From the NCBI GenBank assembly GCA_944383305.1, contig CALWOZ010000023.1, positions 1-42,127 on the forward strand: a stretch of 42,127 nucleotides of DNA. The letters run 5' to 3'. A model generated the notes under the pieces. That model made no database searches. It was not told the DNA's origin and saw nothing but the letters and a program-made list of their open reading frames with translations. The DNA comes from an uncultured Clostridia bacterium. Its GTDB lineage: Bacteria > Bacillota > Clostridia > Lachnospirales > CAG-274. The position numbers and the translations under genes were made by a program. Of this stretch, positions 14,414-24,700 are shown piece by piece. Positions within the stretch are counted from its first letter, which is position 1, and the number at the start of each line of letters is the position of its first letter.

Positions 14414-16756
14414 ATGGAAAAATACTTAAAAAAATATACAAGCCAAAAATCAATAGGATTAAACATTATATTCATTATTTTATCAATACTTGGATTTTTT
14501 ATAGGGAGAGTAAGTATATTTCATATGTTAAATCCTATTGCAATAGGTTATTTAGCTTGTCTTTTATTAAACGGAAAAATATTTAATCTAGCCTTAGGTT
14601 TTACCTTTTTAGGATTTTTTAGTAAAATAGATAGCTTTTATATAACAAAATATATTATATGTTTATCTATTTTACTTTTTGTTAATATAATATTTTCTAA
14701 AAGTAAAAATAAAAATATATTATTTAAAGCTATATTGGCTAGTTTATCTATTTTTACATCTGGTTTAACTATATGTTTTATAAACGACTTTTCTACATAT
14801 TATTTAGTTTTAACTATATTAGAAACTTCTCTAACTTTTTGTATGTGTTTTATATTAAATAAGGGAATTGAGTATATAAAAAAAGATAATAAGTCTATTA
14901 TAACAAATGAAGAAATTATTAGTATTGCTATACTTATAGGGTCTATTATATGTGGTTCTTCTGATGTATTTTTAGGTAATATATCATTTACATATTTTTT
15001 TATTATAACACTTTTATTATTTACTTGTTATATATATGGAAGTTCTATTGGAGGAATTGTAGCCTTATTATCAAGCTTTTTATTATTTTTAACAAATTCT
15101 TTAAGTTCAGATTTAATTATAATATTTGCTATTTCTTCTATTTTATCAAGTCTTATAAGAGAAAAAGGCAAGTTTTTTATGGCATTAGTGTTTAATGTTT
15201 GTATTTATATTTTAACACTTATTATAAATATATCTTTAATAGATAATATTCTTTTATATTCTATATTAGGTAGTGATATATTGTTTTTAGCCATGCCTTG
15301 TAATATAAAAGCAAATCTTAGCTTTAATAACAATGTTAAAACAGAAAGTGTAGCTACATATACAGAAAAGCTACAAATTTTAACAAGTAATAAACTTAAC
15401 ACTTATGCTAATTCATTTGAAAAATTATCAAAAACTTTTTATAACCTATCGGATAAAAAAACAAACCTAGACCAACAAGATATATCAAATCTTATAGACG
15501 AAGTTGCTAGTAAAATATGTAATAATTGTCAAATGAAAGTTTTTTGTTGGGAAAAAAATTTTTATAGTACATATCAAAATATTTTTTCCATATTAAATAT
15601 GTATGAAAAAACTGGACAAATAGAAAAAAATACTATATCTCCCGATTTTATAAATAACTGTATTAATATTAATCAATTTATAGACATATTAAATAGAACT
15701 TTTGAAATATACAAGCTTAATCTATCTTGGAAAAACAAAGTTATAGAAAGTCGTGAACTTGTAGGAAAACAACTTACTGGTATATCTTCTATAATATATG
15801 ATTTATCAAAAAATTTATGTCAAGAAGTTTCTTTTAAAGAAAATTATGAAGCTAAAATTAAGTATACTTTAGAAAATAATGGTATACCAACAAAAAATGT
15901 AATAATAACAGAAAATAATAAAGGTAAGTTAGAAGTTTTATTAAAAATAGAACCTTGTTATATACCTAATAAATGTGTCAAAACAATAATACCTTTAATA
16001 AACGAAATTTTAGGTAAAAAAATGTGTAAGCCTTGTTATGAATGTATTATAACTAAAGAAAATAATGAAAGCATATGCTCTTTATCTCTTGTAGAAGAAC
16101 AACTTTTTAGAGTTAGTAGCTATGCCGTAACTGCTCATAAAGATGGCTCTAGTGAATCTGGTGATAGTCATTCATTTTTATCTTTACCTAATGGAACGTA
16201 TCTTTTAGCTTTATCCGATGGTATGGGCTCTGGTAAAAGTGCAAAAATGGAAAGCATCGCAACAATAGAATTATTAGAAGACTTTTTACAAGCTGGTTTT
16301 TCTAAAGATTTAGCTATAAATATGATAAATTCTGTCCTATTTTTAAAATCATCTAAAGATACTTTTGCTACTTTAGATATGTGTACTATTGATTTATACA
16401 CTGGTCTTTGTGAAATATTAAAAATTGGAGCTGTATCTACTCTTATTTTACATAATAATAAAGTTGATATAATAAAATCTAATTCTTTACCAGTTGGCGT
16501 TTTAAACAATGTAGAACCTGAAATAAGAAAGAAAAAATTATCCAGTGGTGATATAATTGTTATGATTACAGATGGTGTTATAGACTCTACAAATGCCATA
16601 ATAAACAAAGAACATTGGATAGTAGATATTTTATTAGAAAATAAATCTACTAGTCCTGAAGATATAGCCAATACTATTTTTGAAAAAACAAAAGAAAATT
16701 ATAAAAACTGTATAAAAGATGATATAACTATTTTAGTAGCTAGAATATGGAATTAA
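14414..16756 (+). CDS. spoIIE: Stage II sporulation protein E
   Basis: This 780-aa membrane PP2C-type phosphatase dephosphorylates SpoIIAA to release sigma-F in the forespore and takes part in asymmetric septum formation. Residues 1-295 contain about ten hydrophobic segments. A central region (about 300-560) contains the Cys-rich CNNCQMKVFCW and CKPCYEC segments seen in clostridial SpoIIE. The C-terminal phosphatase (about 575-780) has LSDGMGSGKSAKMES, MITDGVIDS and DDITILVARIW, which supply the metal-binding Asp residues. AAGGAGG precedes the start. It lies upstream of tilS-hpt-ftsH, as in Bacillus and clostridia, and marks the organism as a spore former. Confidence 0.97.
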   Translation: MEKYLKKYTSQKSIGLNIIFIILSILGFFIGRVSIFHMLNPIAIGYLACLLLNGKIFNLALGFTFLGFFSKIDSFYITKYIICLSILLFVNIIFSKSKNKNILFKAILASLSIFTSGLTICFINDFSTYYLVLTILETSLTFCMCFILNKGIEYIKKDNKSIITNEEIISIAILIGSIICGSSDVFLGNISFTYFFIITLLLFTCYIYGSSIGGIVALLSSFLLFLTNSLSSDLIIIFAISSILSSLIREKGKFFMALVFNVCIYILTLIINISLIDNILLYSILGSDILFLAMPCNIKANLSFNNNVKTESVATYTEKLQILTSNKLNTYANSFEKLSKTFYNLSDKKTNLDQQDISNLIDEVASKICNNCQMKVFCWEKNFYSTYQNIFSILNMYEKTGQIEKNTISPDFINNCININQFIDILNRTFEIYKLNLSWKNKVIESRELVGKQLTGISSIIYDLSKNLCQEVSFKENYEAKIKYTLENNGIPTKNVIITENNKGKLEVLLKIEPCYIPNKCVKTIIPLINEILGKKMCKPCYECIITKENNESICSLSLVEEQLFRVSSYAVTAHKDGSSESGDSHSFLSLPNGTYLLALSDGMGSGKSAKMESIATIELLEDFLQAGFSKDLAINMINSVLFLKSSKDTFATLDMCTIDLYTGLCEILKIGAVSTLILHNNKVDIIKSNSLPVGVLNNVEPEIRKKKLSSGDIIVMITDGVIDSTNAIINKEHWIVDILLENKSTSPEDIANTIFEKTKENYKNCIKDDITILVARIWN

Positions 16757-16759
16757 ATT

Positions 16760-17018
16760 TATCAAAATCAATTTTTTTGATACCTTGTATCAATCAGCTT
16801 TTTTGGTATCTTGTATCAAAATGTTTTTTTCATATGAAATATGAAAATAAACAGCTATTCCTATTATTCTTCTTCGATACTATCGCAATTTTATTTATTT
16901 TGGCGCTTTGCACCAAAAAAATGAATTGCGTATTGCAATTCAAGAATTGCAATATTATTAAAACAAAAGTAAGTTTATAAATTTTATCTCGAACCGTAAC
17001 TTAATTGAAATTAATAAG
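16760..17018. repeat. Dispersed hairpin repeat A, copy in spoIIE-tilS gap
   Basis: This stretch without a convincing gene is a chain of hairpins: 16777-16793 (TTGATAC, loop CTT), 16801-16821, 16827-16847 (TTTTCATAT, loop GAA), 16899-16917 (TTTGGCGC, loop TTT, one mismatch) and 16923-16941 (GAATTGC / GCAATTC). It also holds the block AGCTATTCCTATTATTCTT, matching 107-124, and ends (16955-17018) in a diverged copy of the 3' block of the 1-201 repeat. A 77-codon frame at 16747-16980 overlaps the spoIIE end and consists of repeat sequence; I do not accept it. Confidence 0.7.
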
Positions 17019-17072
17019 TATATCTTTCTAATTTTGGTTAATAATTAAAATAACTAATTATGGAGGTTTTAT

Positions 17073-17417
17073 ATGTACGAAAAAAAGAAAGTTATACTTA
17101 TAAATGGTAATAAATCTAATTGGTATGACCAAGTTATATTTATAGTAAAAGAAAGTAATCAAAATAATATACCAAAAAATCTAGTTTTAGAAGCTGAAAA
17201 AATAATAAATGAATATATGGCTAAAAAATATTCTGTTAAAAATATTAGCCCACCTGAAAGTATCTCTAATATAAATAAAATAGATGCACCAAAACAAAAA
17301 TCAAATATAAAGAAAAAGCCTAAAAAAAATATAGCTTTTTATAATAATATATTAAATATATCTATATTTTTTACTATTGTTTTTATATGCTATCTTTTAT
17401 ATCAAATATATATATAA
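17073..17417 (+). CDS. Unknown tail-anchored 114-aa protein
   Basis: I do not recognise this protein. Residues 1-55 are a soluble part (MYEKKKVILINGNKSNWYDQ, then a helical EAEKIINEYMAKKY). Residues 56-88 are a Lys/Ser/Pro linker, very basic near KSNIKKKPKKN. Residues 94-114 are one hydrophobic segment that ends the protein (ISIFFTIVFICYLLYQIYI), so it looks tail-anchored with the N-terminus in the cytoplasm. GGAGG stands 7 nt before the ATG. Its place between spoIIE and tilS is where Bacillus carries other sporulation-period genes, so a link to sporulation or division is possible but only inferred. Confidence 0.8.
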   Translation: MYEKKKVILINGNKSNWYDQVIFIVKESNQNNIPKNLVLEAEKIINEYMAKKYSVKNISPPESISNINKIDAPKQKSNIKKKPKKNIAFYNNILNISIFFTIVFICYLLYQIYI

Positions 17418-17511
17418 AATTTTTATTTATTAAAATAAATTGTTTAAAATTGTTAAATATATTTATCTTTTCTAAAAATTATATTATAATTATAAATAAA
17501 GAGGTGATAAT

Positions 17512-18894
17512 TTGTTAGAAAAGATAGCTTTAAAAACTATAACTAAACACAATCTTATATGTAAAGATGACCATATAATTGTTGGTGTATCTGGTGGTGC
17601 TGATTCTATATGTTTATTGTATTTTTTAAACAGTATAAAAAATGATTTTAATTTAAAAATAACTGCTGTGCATATAAATCATTGTATGCGTGGAGAAGAA
17701 TCAGATGAGGATAATAGATTTGTTGTAGATTTTTGTAAAAGTATTAATATACCTATTAATGTTTTTAGTTTTGACATATATTCTAAAGCTAAAGAAGAGA
17801 GTATAACTACTGAGGAAGCCGGACGAAAATATCGTTATAACTCTTTTAACAATGTTTTAAAAAAGGTAAATGGAACAAAAATAGCCATAGCTCATAATAA
17901 AGATGATAATGCTGAAACAATAATAATGAGGTTTTTTAGAGGCACTGGTATAAAGGGGCTTAGTGGTATATCATATAAAAGGGATAATATAATAAGACCC
18001 CTTTTAGACTGTTTGAGAAAAGACATAGAAGATTATTGTAAAAGAAATAATTTATCTTATAGAAACGATTCTACTAATAGTATGGATATTTATACTCGTA
18101 ATAAAATAAGGCTTAATCTTATTCCTTTTATAAAAAAAGACTTTAACCCTAATATTGTAAACACACTTTGTGATATGTCAAAAACTTTTTATGATGAAAA
18201 TGAATTTTTAGATACTCTTGCAAATAAAGCATTAGATGATTGTATTATAGAAAAAGATACTAAAAAAATAACACTTAAAATAAATAAATTAAACAATATA
18301 AACTTAGTCATACAAAAAAGGCTTTTAAGGTTATGTCTTTCTCATTTTAATAAAGATTTATATAATTTATCTTATGAACATATAAATATGATTATAGATA
18401 TTTTAAAAAAACAAACTGGTAAGTCTTTAAATCTTCCTAATAACTTATATGTATATAAACAATATGATTATTTAATAATATGTCAAAATATTAACTCTAT
18501 AAAAAATGATATTAATTATAACTATAAAATAGAGTTAGATAAAACTATTTATATTAAAGAATTAAACAAAAATATACTATTATCTAAAAATATTATAAAT
18601 ATTTCAACAAAAGTATATACTATTTCTTTAAATTATGATAAAATAAAACACAGCTTATTTATAAGACAACGGAATGCAGGAGATAAAATTTATATAAATA
18701 ATATGACTAAAAAAGTTAAGACTATTTTTATAGATTTAAAAATCCCTGCTAATGAAAGAACCTTATATCCTATTTTATTATGTGAAGATAAGGTTATAGG
18801 TATTTTGGGACTATGTTTATCTAATGAATATAGACCTAATAAGCTTGACAATACTGTTTATTTATACATTTGGGAGGAAAAATTAAATGAGTGA
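17512..18894 (+). CDS. tilS: tRNA(Ile)-lysidine synthase TilS
   Basis: This 460-aa enzyme uses ATP and lysine to convert C34 of tRNA-Ile(CAU) to lysidine, so that the tRNA reads AUA, a codon used heavily in this AT-rich genome. The PP-loop SGGADS is at 27-32, followed by VHINHCMRGEESDED, GRKYRYN and IAHNKDDNAETIIMRFFRGTG. The C-terminal TilS domain (about 380-460) has FIRQRNAGDKIYI. The start is TTG, 3 nt after GAGGTGATAA. The stop overlaps the hpt start by 8 nt. tilS-hpt-ftsH is a conserved firmicute cluster. Confidence 0.96.
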   Translation: MLEKIALKTITKHNLICKDDHIIVGVSGGADSICLLYFLNSIKNDFNLKITAVHINHCMRGEESDEDNRFVVDFCKSINIPINVFSFDIYSKAKEESITTEEAGRKYRYNSFNNVLKKVNGTKIAIAHNKDDNAETIIMRFFRGTGIKGLSGISYKRDNIIRPLLDCLRKDIEDYCKRNNLSYRNDSTNSMDIYTRNKIRLNLIPFIKKDFNPNIVNTLCDMSKTFYDENEFLDTLANKALDDCIIEKDTKKITLKINKLNNINLVIQKRLLRLCLSHFNKDLYNLSYEHINMIIDILKKQTGKSLNLPNNLYVYKQYDYLIICQNINSIKNDINYNYKIELDKTIYIKELNKNILLSKNIINISTKVYTISLNYDKIKHSLFIRQRNAGDKIYINNMTKKVKTIFIDLKIPANERTLYPILLCEDKVIGILGLCLSNEYRPNKLDNTVYLYIWEEKLNE

Positions 18895-19417
18895 AAAAAT
18901 TGAAGTGTTAATTACTGAGGAGCAACTAGACAAAAGAATATGCGAAATAGCAGAAGAAATAACTAGAGATTTTGGCTCTAAAGACATTACGCTTGTATGT
19001 GTCTTAAAAGGTGGAGTAATGTTTATGGTTGATATAGCTAAAAAATTAAAACAAAAAGTAGAATTTGAATTTATAGATGTATCTAGCTATGGTAATAATA
19101 CAGTATCTAGTGGTACTGTTACTATAAATAATGGTTTAGAAACATCTATTGAAGGTAAAAATGTTATATTATTAGAAGATATTGTTGATACTGGTAGAAC
19201 GTTAAGTCATCTTATTAAGTATTTAAAAGAAAAAAATCCAGCTAGCTTAAAGCTTTGTACATTATTAGATAAACCTAGTAGACGTGTTGTAGATATTAAT
19301 GCTGACTATATTGGATTTACTATTCCTGATGCTTTTATTGTTGGATATGGTCTTGATTATGCCCAAAAATATAGAAATTTACCTTATATAGGTATTCTTC
19401 ATTTAGAAAATCAATAA
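18887..19417 (+). CDS. hpt: Hypoxanthine phosphoribosyltransferase
   Basis: This 176-aa purine salvage enzyme transfers ribose phosphate from PRPP to hypoxanthine or guanine. The PRPP-binding motif is VILLEDIVDTGRTL (about 93-106). LKGGVMFMVDIAKKL near residue 42 and VGYGLDYAQKYRNLPYIG near the C-terminus fit the HPRT family, and length is typical. The gene begins inside the last codons of tilS, with GGGAGG in the tilS coding sequence as its ribosome binding site, so translation is coupled. Bacillus hpt occupies the same place between tilS and ftsH. Confidence 0.96.
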   Translation: MSEKIEVLITEEQLDKRICEIAEEITRDFGSKDITLVCVLKGGVMFMVDIAKKLKQKVEFEFIDVSSYGNNTVSSGTVTINNGLETSIEGKNVILLEDIVDTGRTLSHLIKYLKEKNPASLKLCTLLDKPSRRVVDINADYIGFTIPDAFIVGYGLDYAQKYRNLPYIGILHLENQ

Positions 19418-19462
19418 ATTTTCATAACCTAAAAATTATATATTAATAAAGGAGGTTTTGCC

Positions 19463-21385
19463 TTGAAAAAAGATACTATGTTTAAAACATTATTAATGTA
19501 TATATTAATATTAGTAATTATATTTTTATCTCTTATGATGTATAAAAATAGGCACTTAACAGACAATAACAAGTTTTCTAATTATACATATAGTGATTTA
19601 ATAAAAGATATTAAAGAAAATAATATTGATGATATAAATTCTATAAGTATAAAAACAAGTGAAGAAATTAATGATAAAGGTTATGCCGTAGTATATTTTA
19701 AAAATCAATACCAAAAAACTATACCTATTCCTAGTATGTATGCCTTTATGGATACTATCCATTCTTCTTCTAACGGTATGCAACTTATAGAAACGTCTCA
19801 ACCTGCTAAGCCTGGAATATTTTCAGCAACATATCTACCTATAATAATTATTATAATAGCTATTATATTTATCTTTTTATTATTAGCACAACAAACTAAA
19901 GGTAGTGGAGGTGGTGGTAGCCGTGTTTTATCTTTTGGAAAAAACAAAGCAAAAATTTTAACAGATAATCAAAAAACTGCCTCCTTTAAAGACGTTGCTG
20001 GTCTTAAAGAAGAAAAACACGACTTAGAAGAAGTTGTAGACTTTTTAAAAGACCCTAAAAAATATAAGGACATTGGAGCTAGAATACCTAAAGGTATATT
20101 ATTAGTAGGACCTCCTGGTACTGGTAAAACGTTACTTGCCCGTGCTATCGCTGGTGAGGCTGGTGTACAGTTTTTTAGTATATCTGGTTCTGACTTTGTT
20201 GAAATGTTTGTTGGTGTTGGTGCATCTAGGGTTCGTGATATGTTTGAAGAGGCTAAAAAGAATAAACCTTGTCTTATATTTATAGACGAGATAGATGCTG
20301 TTGGTAGAAGACGTGGCTCTGGACTTGGTGGTGGACACGACGAACGTGAACAAACTCTTAATCAATTACTTGTAGAAATGGACGGATTTTCTACTAATGA
20401 AAATATCATTATTATAGCTGCTACAAACCGTGTTGATATTTTAGACCCTGCACTTTTAAGACCAGGTAGATTTGACAGACAAATATATGTTGGTGCTCCT
20501 GACGTTAAAGGTAGAGAAGAAATATTAAAAGTACACGCTAGAACAAAAAAATTAGATGAATCTGTAAATTTAGAAGAAGTGGCTAAAACAACCTCTGGCT
20601 TTACTGGTGCACAGTTAGAAAATCTATTAAATGAAGCTGCCATCATATCTGCTAGAGCAGGCAAACCAGCTATTTCTATTGAAGAAATAAGAAAAGCATT
20701 TATAAAAGTAGGTGTAGGTACAGAAAAGAAAAGCCGTCTAATAAGTCAAGAAGAACGAGCTATAACTGCATATCACGAAGCTGGTCACGCTATCATTACA
20801 GAAATGTTACCTCTTATGGATACAGTTCACATTATTTCTATTATACCTACTGGTGGTGCTGGTGGATATACAATGCATTTACCTGTTGATAAAGGATATT
20901 TCTCTAAGAACTATCTTTTACAAGAAATAATGGTTTTATTTGGAGGTAGAATAGCTGAGGAAATAATATTTGATGACATAACAACTGGTGCATCTAGTGA
21001 TATAGAAAGAGCATCTAAAATAGCTAGAGGTATGGTTACAAAATATGGTATGAGTTCTTTAGGTCCTATTGAATTTATAGATGATGAAATAAGCCCAAGT
21101 TTAGCTTCTTCTATAGATACAGAAATAAAAGAAATTATATCCTCTTGCTATGATAAAGCACAAAAAATCTTAGTAGATAACATAGAATATTTACATTCTA
21201 CAGCTAATCTTCTTTTAGATAAAGAAAAAATAACTGGAGATGAATTTAGAAACTTATTCCCTGAGAACTTTTTCCCTGAGAAAAAATTACCAACATATCC
21301 AGAAAAAGATACAATACAAAACGACAATAATGAAAATAACAACAATAATAATAGTAGTAATGATAATAATGATATAAATAGTTAA
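19463..21385 (+). CDS. ftsH: ATP-dependent zinc metalloprotease FtsH
   Basis: This is a 640-aa membrane AAA protease that degrades misassembled membrane proteins and short-lived regulators. Transmembrane segment 1 (about 8-26), an extracytoplasmic domain, transmembrane segment 2 (about 124-142), and a Gly-rich linker (KGSGGGGSR) lead to the AAA domain with Walker A GPPGTGKT (216-223), FIDEIDAVG and the SRH GRFDRQ. The M41 peptidase site HEAGH is at 438-442. The last 25 residues are almost all Asn, Asp and Ser (AAT-type triplets at about 21319-21385). The start is TTG behind AAGGAGG. Third gene of tilS-hpt-ftsH. Confidence 0.97.
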   Translation: MKKDTMFKTLLMYILILVIIFLSLMMYKNRHLTDNNKFSNYTYSDLIKDIKENNIDDINSISIKTSEEINDKGYAVVYFKNQYQKTIPIPSMYAFMDTIHSSSNGMQLIETSQPAKPGIFSATYLPIIIIIIAIIFIFLLLAQQTKGSGGGGSRVLSFGKNKAKILTDNQKTASFKDVAGLKEEKHDLEEVVDFLKDPKKYKDIGARIPKGILLVGPPGTGKTLLARAIAGEAGVQFFSISGSDFVEMFVGVGASRVRDMFEEAKKNKPCLIFIDEIDAVGRRRGSGLGGGHDEREQTLNQLLVEMDGFSTNENIIIIAATNRVDILDPALLRPGRFDRQIYVGAPDVKGREEILKVHARTKKLDESVNLEEVAKTTSGFTGAQLENLLNEAAIISARAGKPAISIEEIRKAFIKVGVGTEKKSRLISQEERAITAYHEAGHAIITEMLPLMDTVHIISIIPTGGAGGYTMHLPVDKGYFSKNYLLQEIMVLFGGRIAEEIIFDDITTGASSDIERASKIARGMVTKYGMSSLGPIEFIDDEISPSLASSIDTEIKEIISSCYDKAQKILVDNIEYLHSTANLLLDKEKITGDEFRNLFPENFFPEKKLPTYPEKDTIQNDNNENNNNNNSSNDNNDINS

Positions 21386-21393
21386 AAACAAAA

Positions 21394-21629
21394 AATAAAA
21401 GATATATTGTTAATAATATATACTTTTGAAATTGAAGAAAAGTAAAAAAGCTGATTTTCTCGTACAAGGACTAAAAACCCTAAAAATCTAGCTTTTACAC
21501 AATCTGAGGCAAAGCCCCGTCTTGTGATTAAAATTTTTAATGGGTTTTATTAAAAATGTAAAACTAATATAAAGACTACTATCTATTTTGTCTACAATCT
21601 GAATAAAAGATATATTGCTAATAATATAT
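21394..21629 (-). repeat. Dispersed structured repeat B, copy 2, flanked by 28-bp direct repeats
   Basis: Bases 21422-21601 are an inverted copy of 12458-12640. On minus, the conserved hairpins are 21534-21556 (TTTTTAAT / ATTAAAAA) and 21506-21518 (GGGGC / GCCTC, loop TTT). The 28-bp sequences 21394-21421 and 21602-21629 differ at only one base (TTGTTAAT against TTGCTAAT), and each can fold as AAAAGATATATT against AATATAT-CTTTT. They bracket the 180-bp element exactly. The right-hand hairpin with its following TTTTATTTTTATT (21604-21645) is a plausible ftsH terminator. Confidence 0.8.
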
Positions 21630-21678
21630 CTTTTATTTTTATTATTCAACTATTATTAATATAATTTGAATAATATAT

Positions 21679-21710
21679 AAAAAAGGTCGAGCATATAGCT
21701 CGACTTTTTT
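21679..21710. terminator. Bidirectional terminator at the end of the LRR surface-protein gene
   Basis: GTCGAGC (21686-21692), loop ATATA, GCTCGAC (21698-21704), with AAAAAA before and TTTTTT after. It works in both directions and overlaps the stop codon of the minus-strand gene that ends at 21709. Confidence 0.9.
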
Positions 21711-24700
21711 ATATTGTTAAAGACTCATCTTTATATTGTTCATCGTCTTCATCTTCTTTATTTTTTTCTTTATCAAAGATTTGCTTTTTAATAGTATATC
21801 CTATTACTAATGCTATTAATATTAATAATAATATTATTAACAGACTTATATTTCCTTCTGCTCCAAAACCAAATGCTGGTTTTTCTGTCAATCTTCTGTC
21901 TTGTATATTTTGTCCGTTATTTTCAATATTATCTAAAAACATATTTACACTATTGTCTATTGCTTCTCTATCCACAACTATATTTGATATTGCTTGTCTT
22001 GCCAATTCTTCATATTCTGGCGTTATTTCTTCTAGATTTCCAAATGTGTATCTTTCAGGTGTGTTTTGATTTTGTTGTTGGTTATCTAGTTCTTGTGTAC
22101 CTCCCCTATTATTATTATTTGTTTGATTATTTATTATTGGTGGAGTTACATTATTATTTGTTGTAGCTTCTGTGTTTTGTTCTGTATTATTTGTTGTATC
22201 TTCTGTATTTTGCTCTGTATTATTTGTTGTATCTTCTGTATTTTGCTCTGTATTATTTGTTACATTTTCTGTTGTTCCTTGGTTATTAGTTGTATCCTGA
22301 GTACTACTTTCTATGTTATTTGTTGTTGTTTCTGTATTAGTATCTGTTGTTGTTTGTATATTGTTAGTAGTACTTTCTGTAACTGTATTTGTACTAGTTA
22401 TGGTTGTTGTTTCTGTTCTACTCTCTGTTGTTACACTTGTTGTCTCTGAATTATTTTGTTTAGTAGTTGTTTCAGTAGCATTTTCAGTAGTTATTGTAGT
22501 TGGTTTTGGATTTTCTTTCCATTTTGCATATAGTGTCATATCTCTATGGTAATTTACTGGATTTTCAACTTTGTTTCCTTCACATTTTTCTGTTAGGTAC
22601 CAACCTTCAAATGTATATCCTGCTCTTATTGGACTTTCTACAACATAATCTTGTCCTTTTGGTATATACTTATCTTCTGTTGGTCCATTTTCATAGTTAT
22701 GGTTTAATGTTAGTTTTATTTTTGCATTATTGTCTATTTCCCATCTTGCCCATAACATTGTATCTTGTTGAATAGATATTTTACCATTTGTTACTACTTC
22801 ACCTTTACAACTTGGATTATCGTACCAACCTACAAACTTATAACCTAACAAAGTAGGTTCTTCTATTACATACTGTTGACCTTTATATAATTGGATACTT
22901 TTTATTGGTGCACCTTTATAGTTATAATTTAAGGTTAATTCTACTTGGCTATTTTGTTGTTCTTTCCATTTAGCCTTTAATGTTTTATTACTATCCATTA
23001 ATATAGATGTATATACTTTATCATTATCATCATACCAACCTTGGAAATCATATCCATATCTTTTTGCATTTTCAAGTTGATATGTTTCATCTTTTATAAC
23101 TTCAATGTTATCTATTTTGTAAACACCATCTATTTCATATCCATAATCTAAAGTTAATGTTACTGTTTGTTTTTGTGTAAATACTGGATATAGGTTTAAA
23201 TTATTATTTATATATATTGTCTGACCTGGTAAATATTTAGGATTTGTATCATTTTTATTTGTAGACCATCCTAAAAATGTATATCCAGATTTTTCTGGTT
23301 TTTGATTCGTTATAGTTGCTATAGATCCTGTTTTATAGTTATTCAAATCTACGTCTATTTCGTTTAAATGTTTATCTGTATCACTATCTAAATAACTTAT
23401 AAAGTTTTGTAGCCTTACATTTTCACTATAGCTTCTTTGAATTATATTTGCTGTTGTTGGGTCTTTAAAATCTGCTGTAACTTTAAATGTATATACTGTA
23501 TCTTCTAAATTTAAAGTATTTTCAACATCAATAGGATAAGAATTTTTGTGATAAGATGAATTTATTACTTTCTCTTTTTCACCTTTATAGTTTTCTATAT
23601 CACTTATTGTAAGACCTGCTCCATCAAATAGCATATCCATTACAAATGTGTCTGCATCTGTTCTTTTTAATGTGTAGTTTATACCTACATATTCTCCTAA
23701 AAATAACACATCTGCATTAGTTGCTCCCCACGGTACACTTGACTGTATAGGACTTCCATTTCTTCTTTGTTTTACTTGTATTTCTTTAACATTACTATCA
23801 AAAGCTTCAGATATTGTTTTTATTGTACTTGGAATTACTATCTTTTCTATTTTTGTATTTTTAAACGCATCTGAATTTATTCTTTCTAATCCTTCTGGTA
23901 ATTCTATATAACTTAAATTAGTACAGTTTTGGAATGCATAGTCATCTATTATTTTTAAAGTATTTGGTAATTCTATACTTACTAACTCTGTACAAGACTT
24001 AAATGAATCCATATCTATTTCTGTAACCGTAGAAGGAAGTTTTACAGTTTTTAAACTTTTACAATTTTCAAATGAAAATTCTGTTACACCTTCTGGTAAT
24101 ATAGCTTCTTCTATACCACTATTTCTAAAGTATGCTACTTTTAACGTAGATGGTATATTTATATTTTTAATAGGAGCATTCAAAAATGGAGATCCATCTT
24201 TATATGTTACACCATTCCAATCTATATATACGTTTGATATACTTTCTAATCCTTCATTTAATGTTATATTAGTTAAATTTGTACAGTTTTTAAAAGCATT
24301 TCCATCTATTTGTTTTATTGTAGATGGTAATACAACATTATTTAATTTAATACATTCTTCAAATGTAACACCTGGTATAGATGTTAATCCTTCATTTAAT
24401 TCTATACTCTCTAATGCTCTACAATTATAAAATACTCTTTGTTCTAATACTTCTAATGTATCTGGAAGTTTTATTTCCTTAAAGCCACAGTTTTCAAAAG
24501 CTCTAAGTCCTATTTTTTTCAAGCCTTCGCCATCTTTTATAGTGTTACCATTATCTAAATATTCATTTATTCCAAATGTTACTTTACCTAAACCATAACA
24601 CCAACAAAATGCCTGTGAACCTATTTCTGTTACTCCTTTAGGTATATATATTTCACTTAATTTTTTATCCCAAGCAAATGCACTTGAGCCTATAATTTTT

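Noticed and set aside
16168-16671. A 167-codon - frame inside spoIIE
   Set aside because: Antisense shadow of the SpoIIE phosphatase domain.
16747-16980. A 77-codon + frame after spoIIE
   Set aside because: It overlaps the end of spoIIE, has no ribosome binding site of its own and is made of hairpin repeat sequence (family A).
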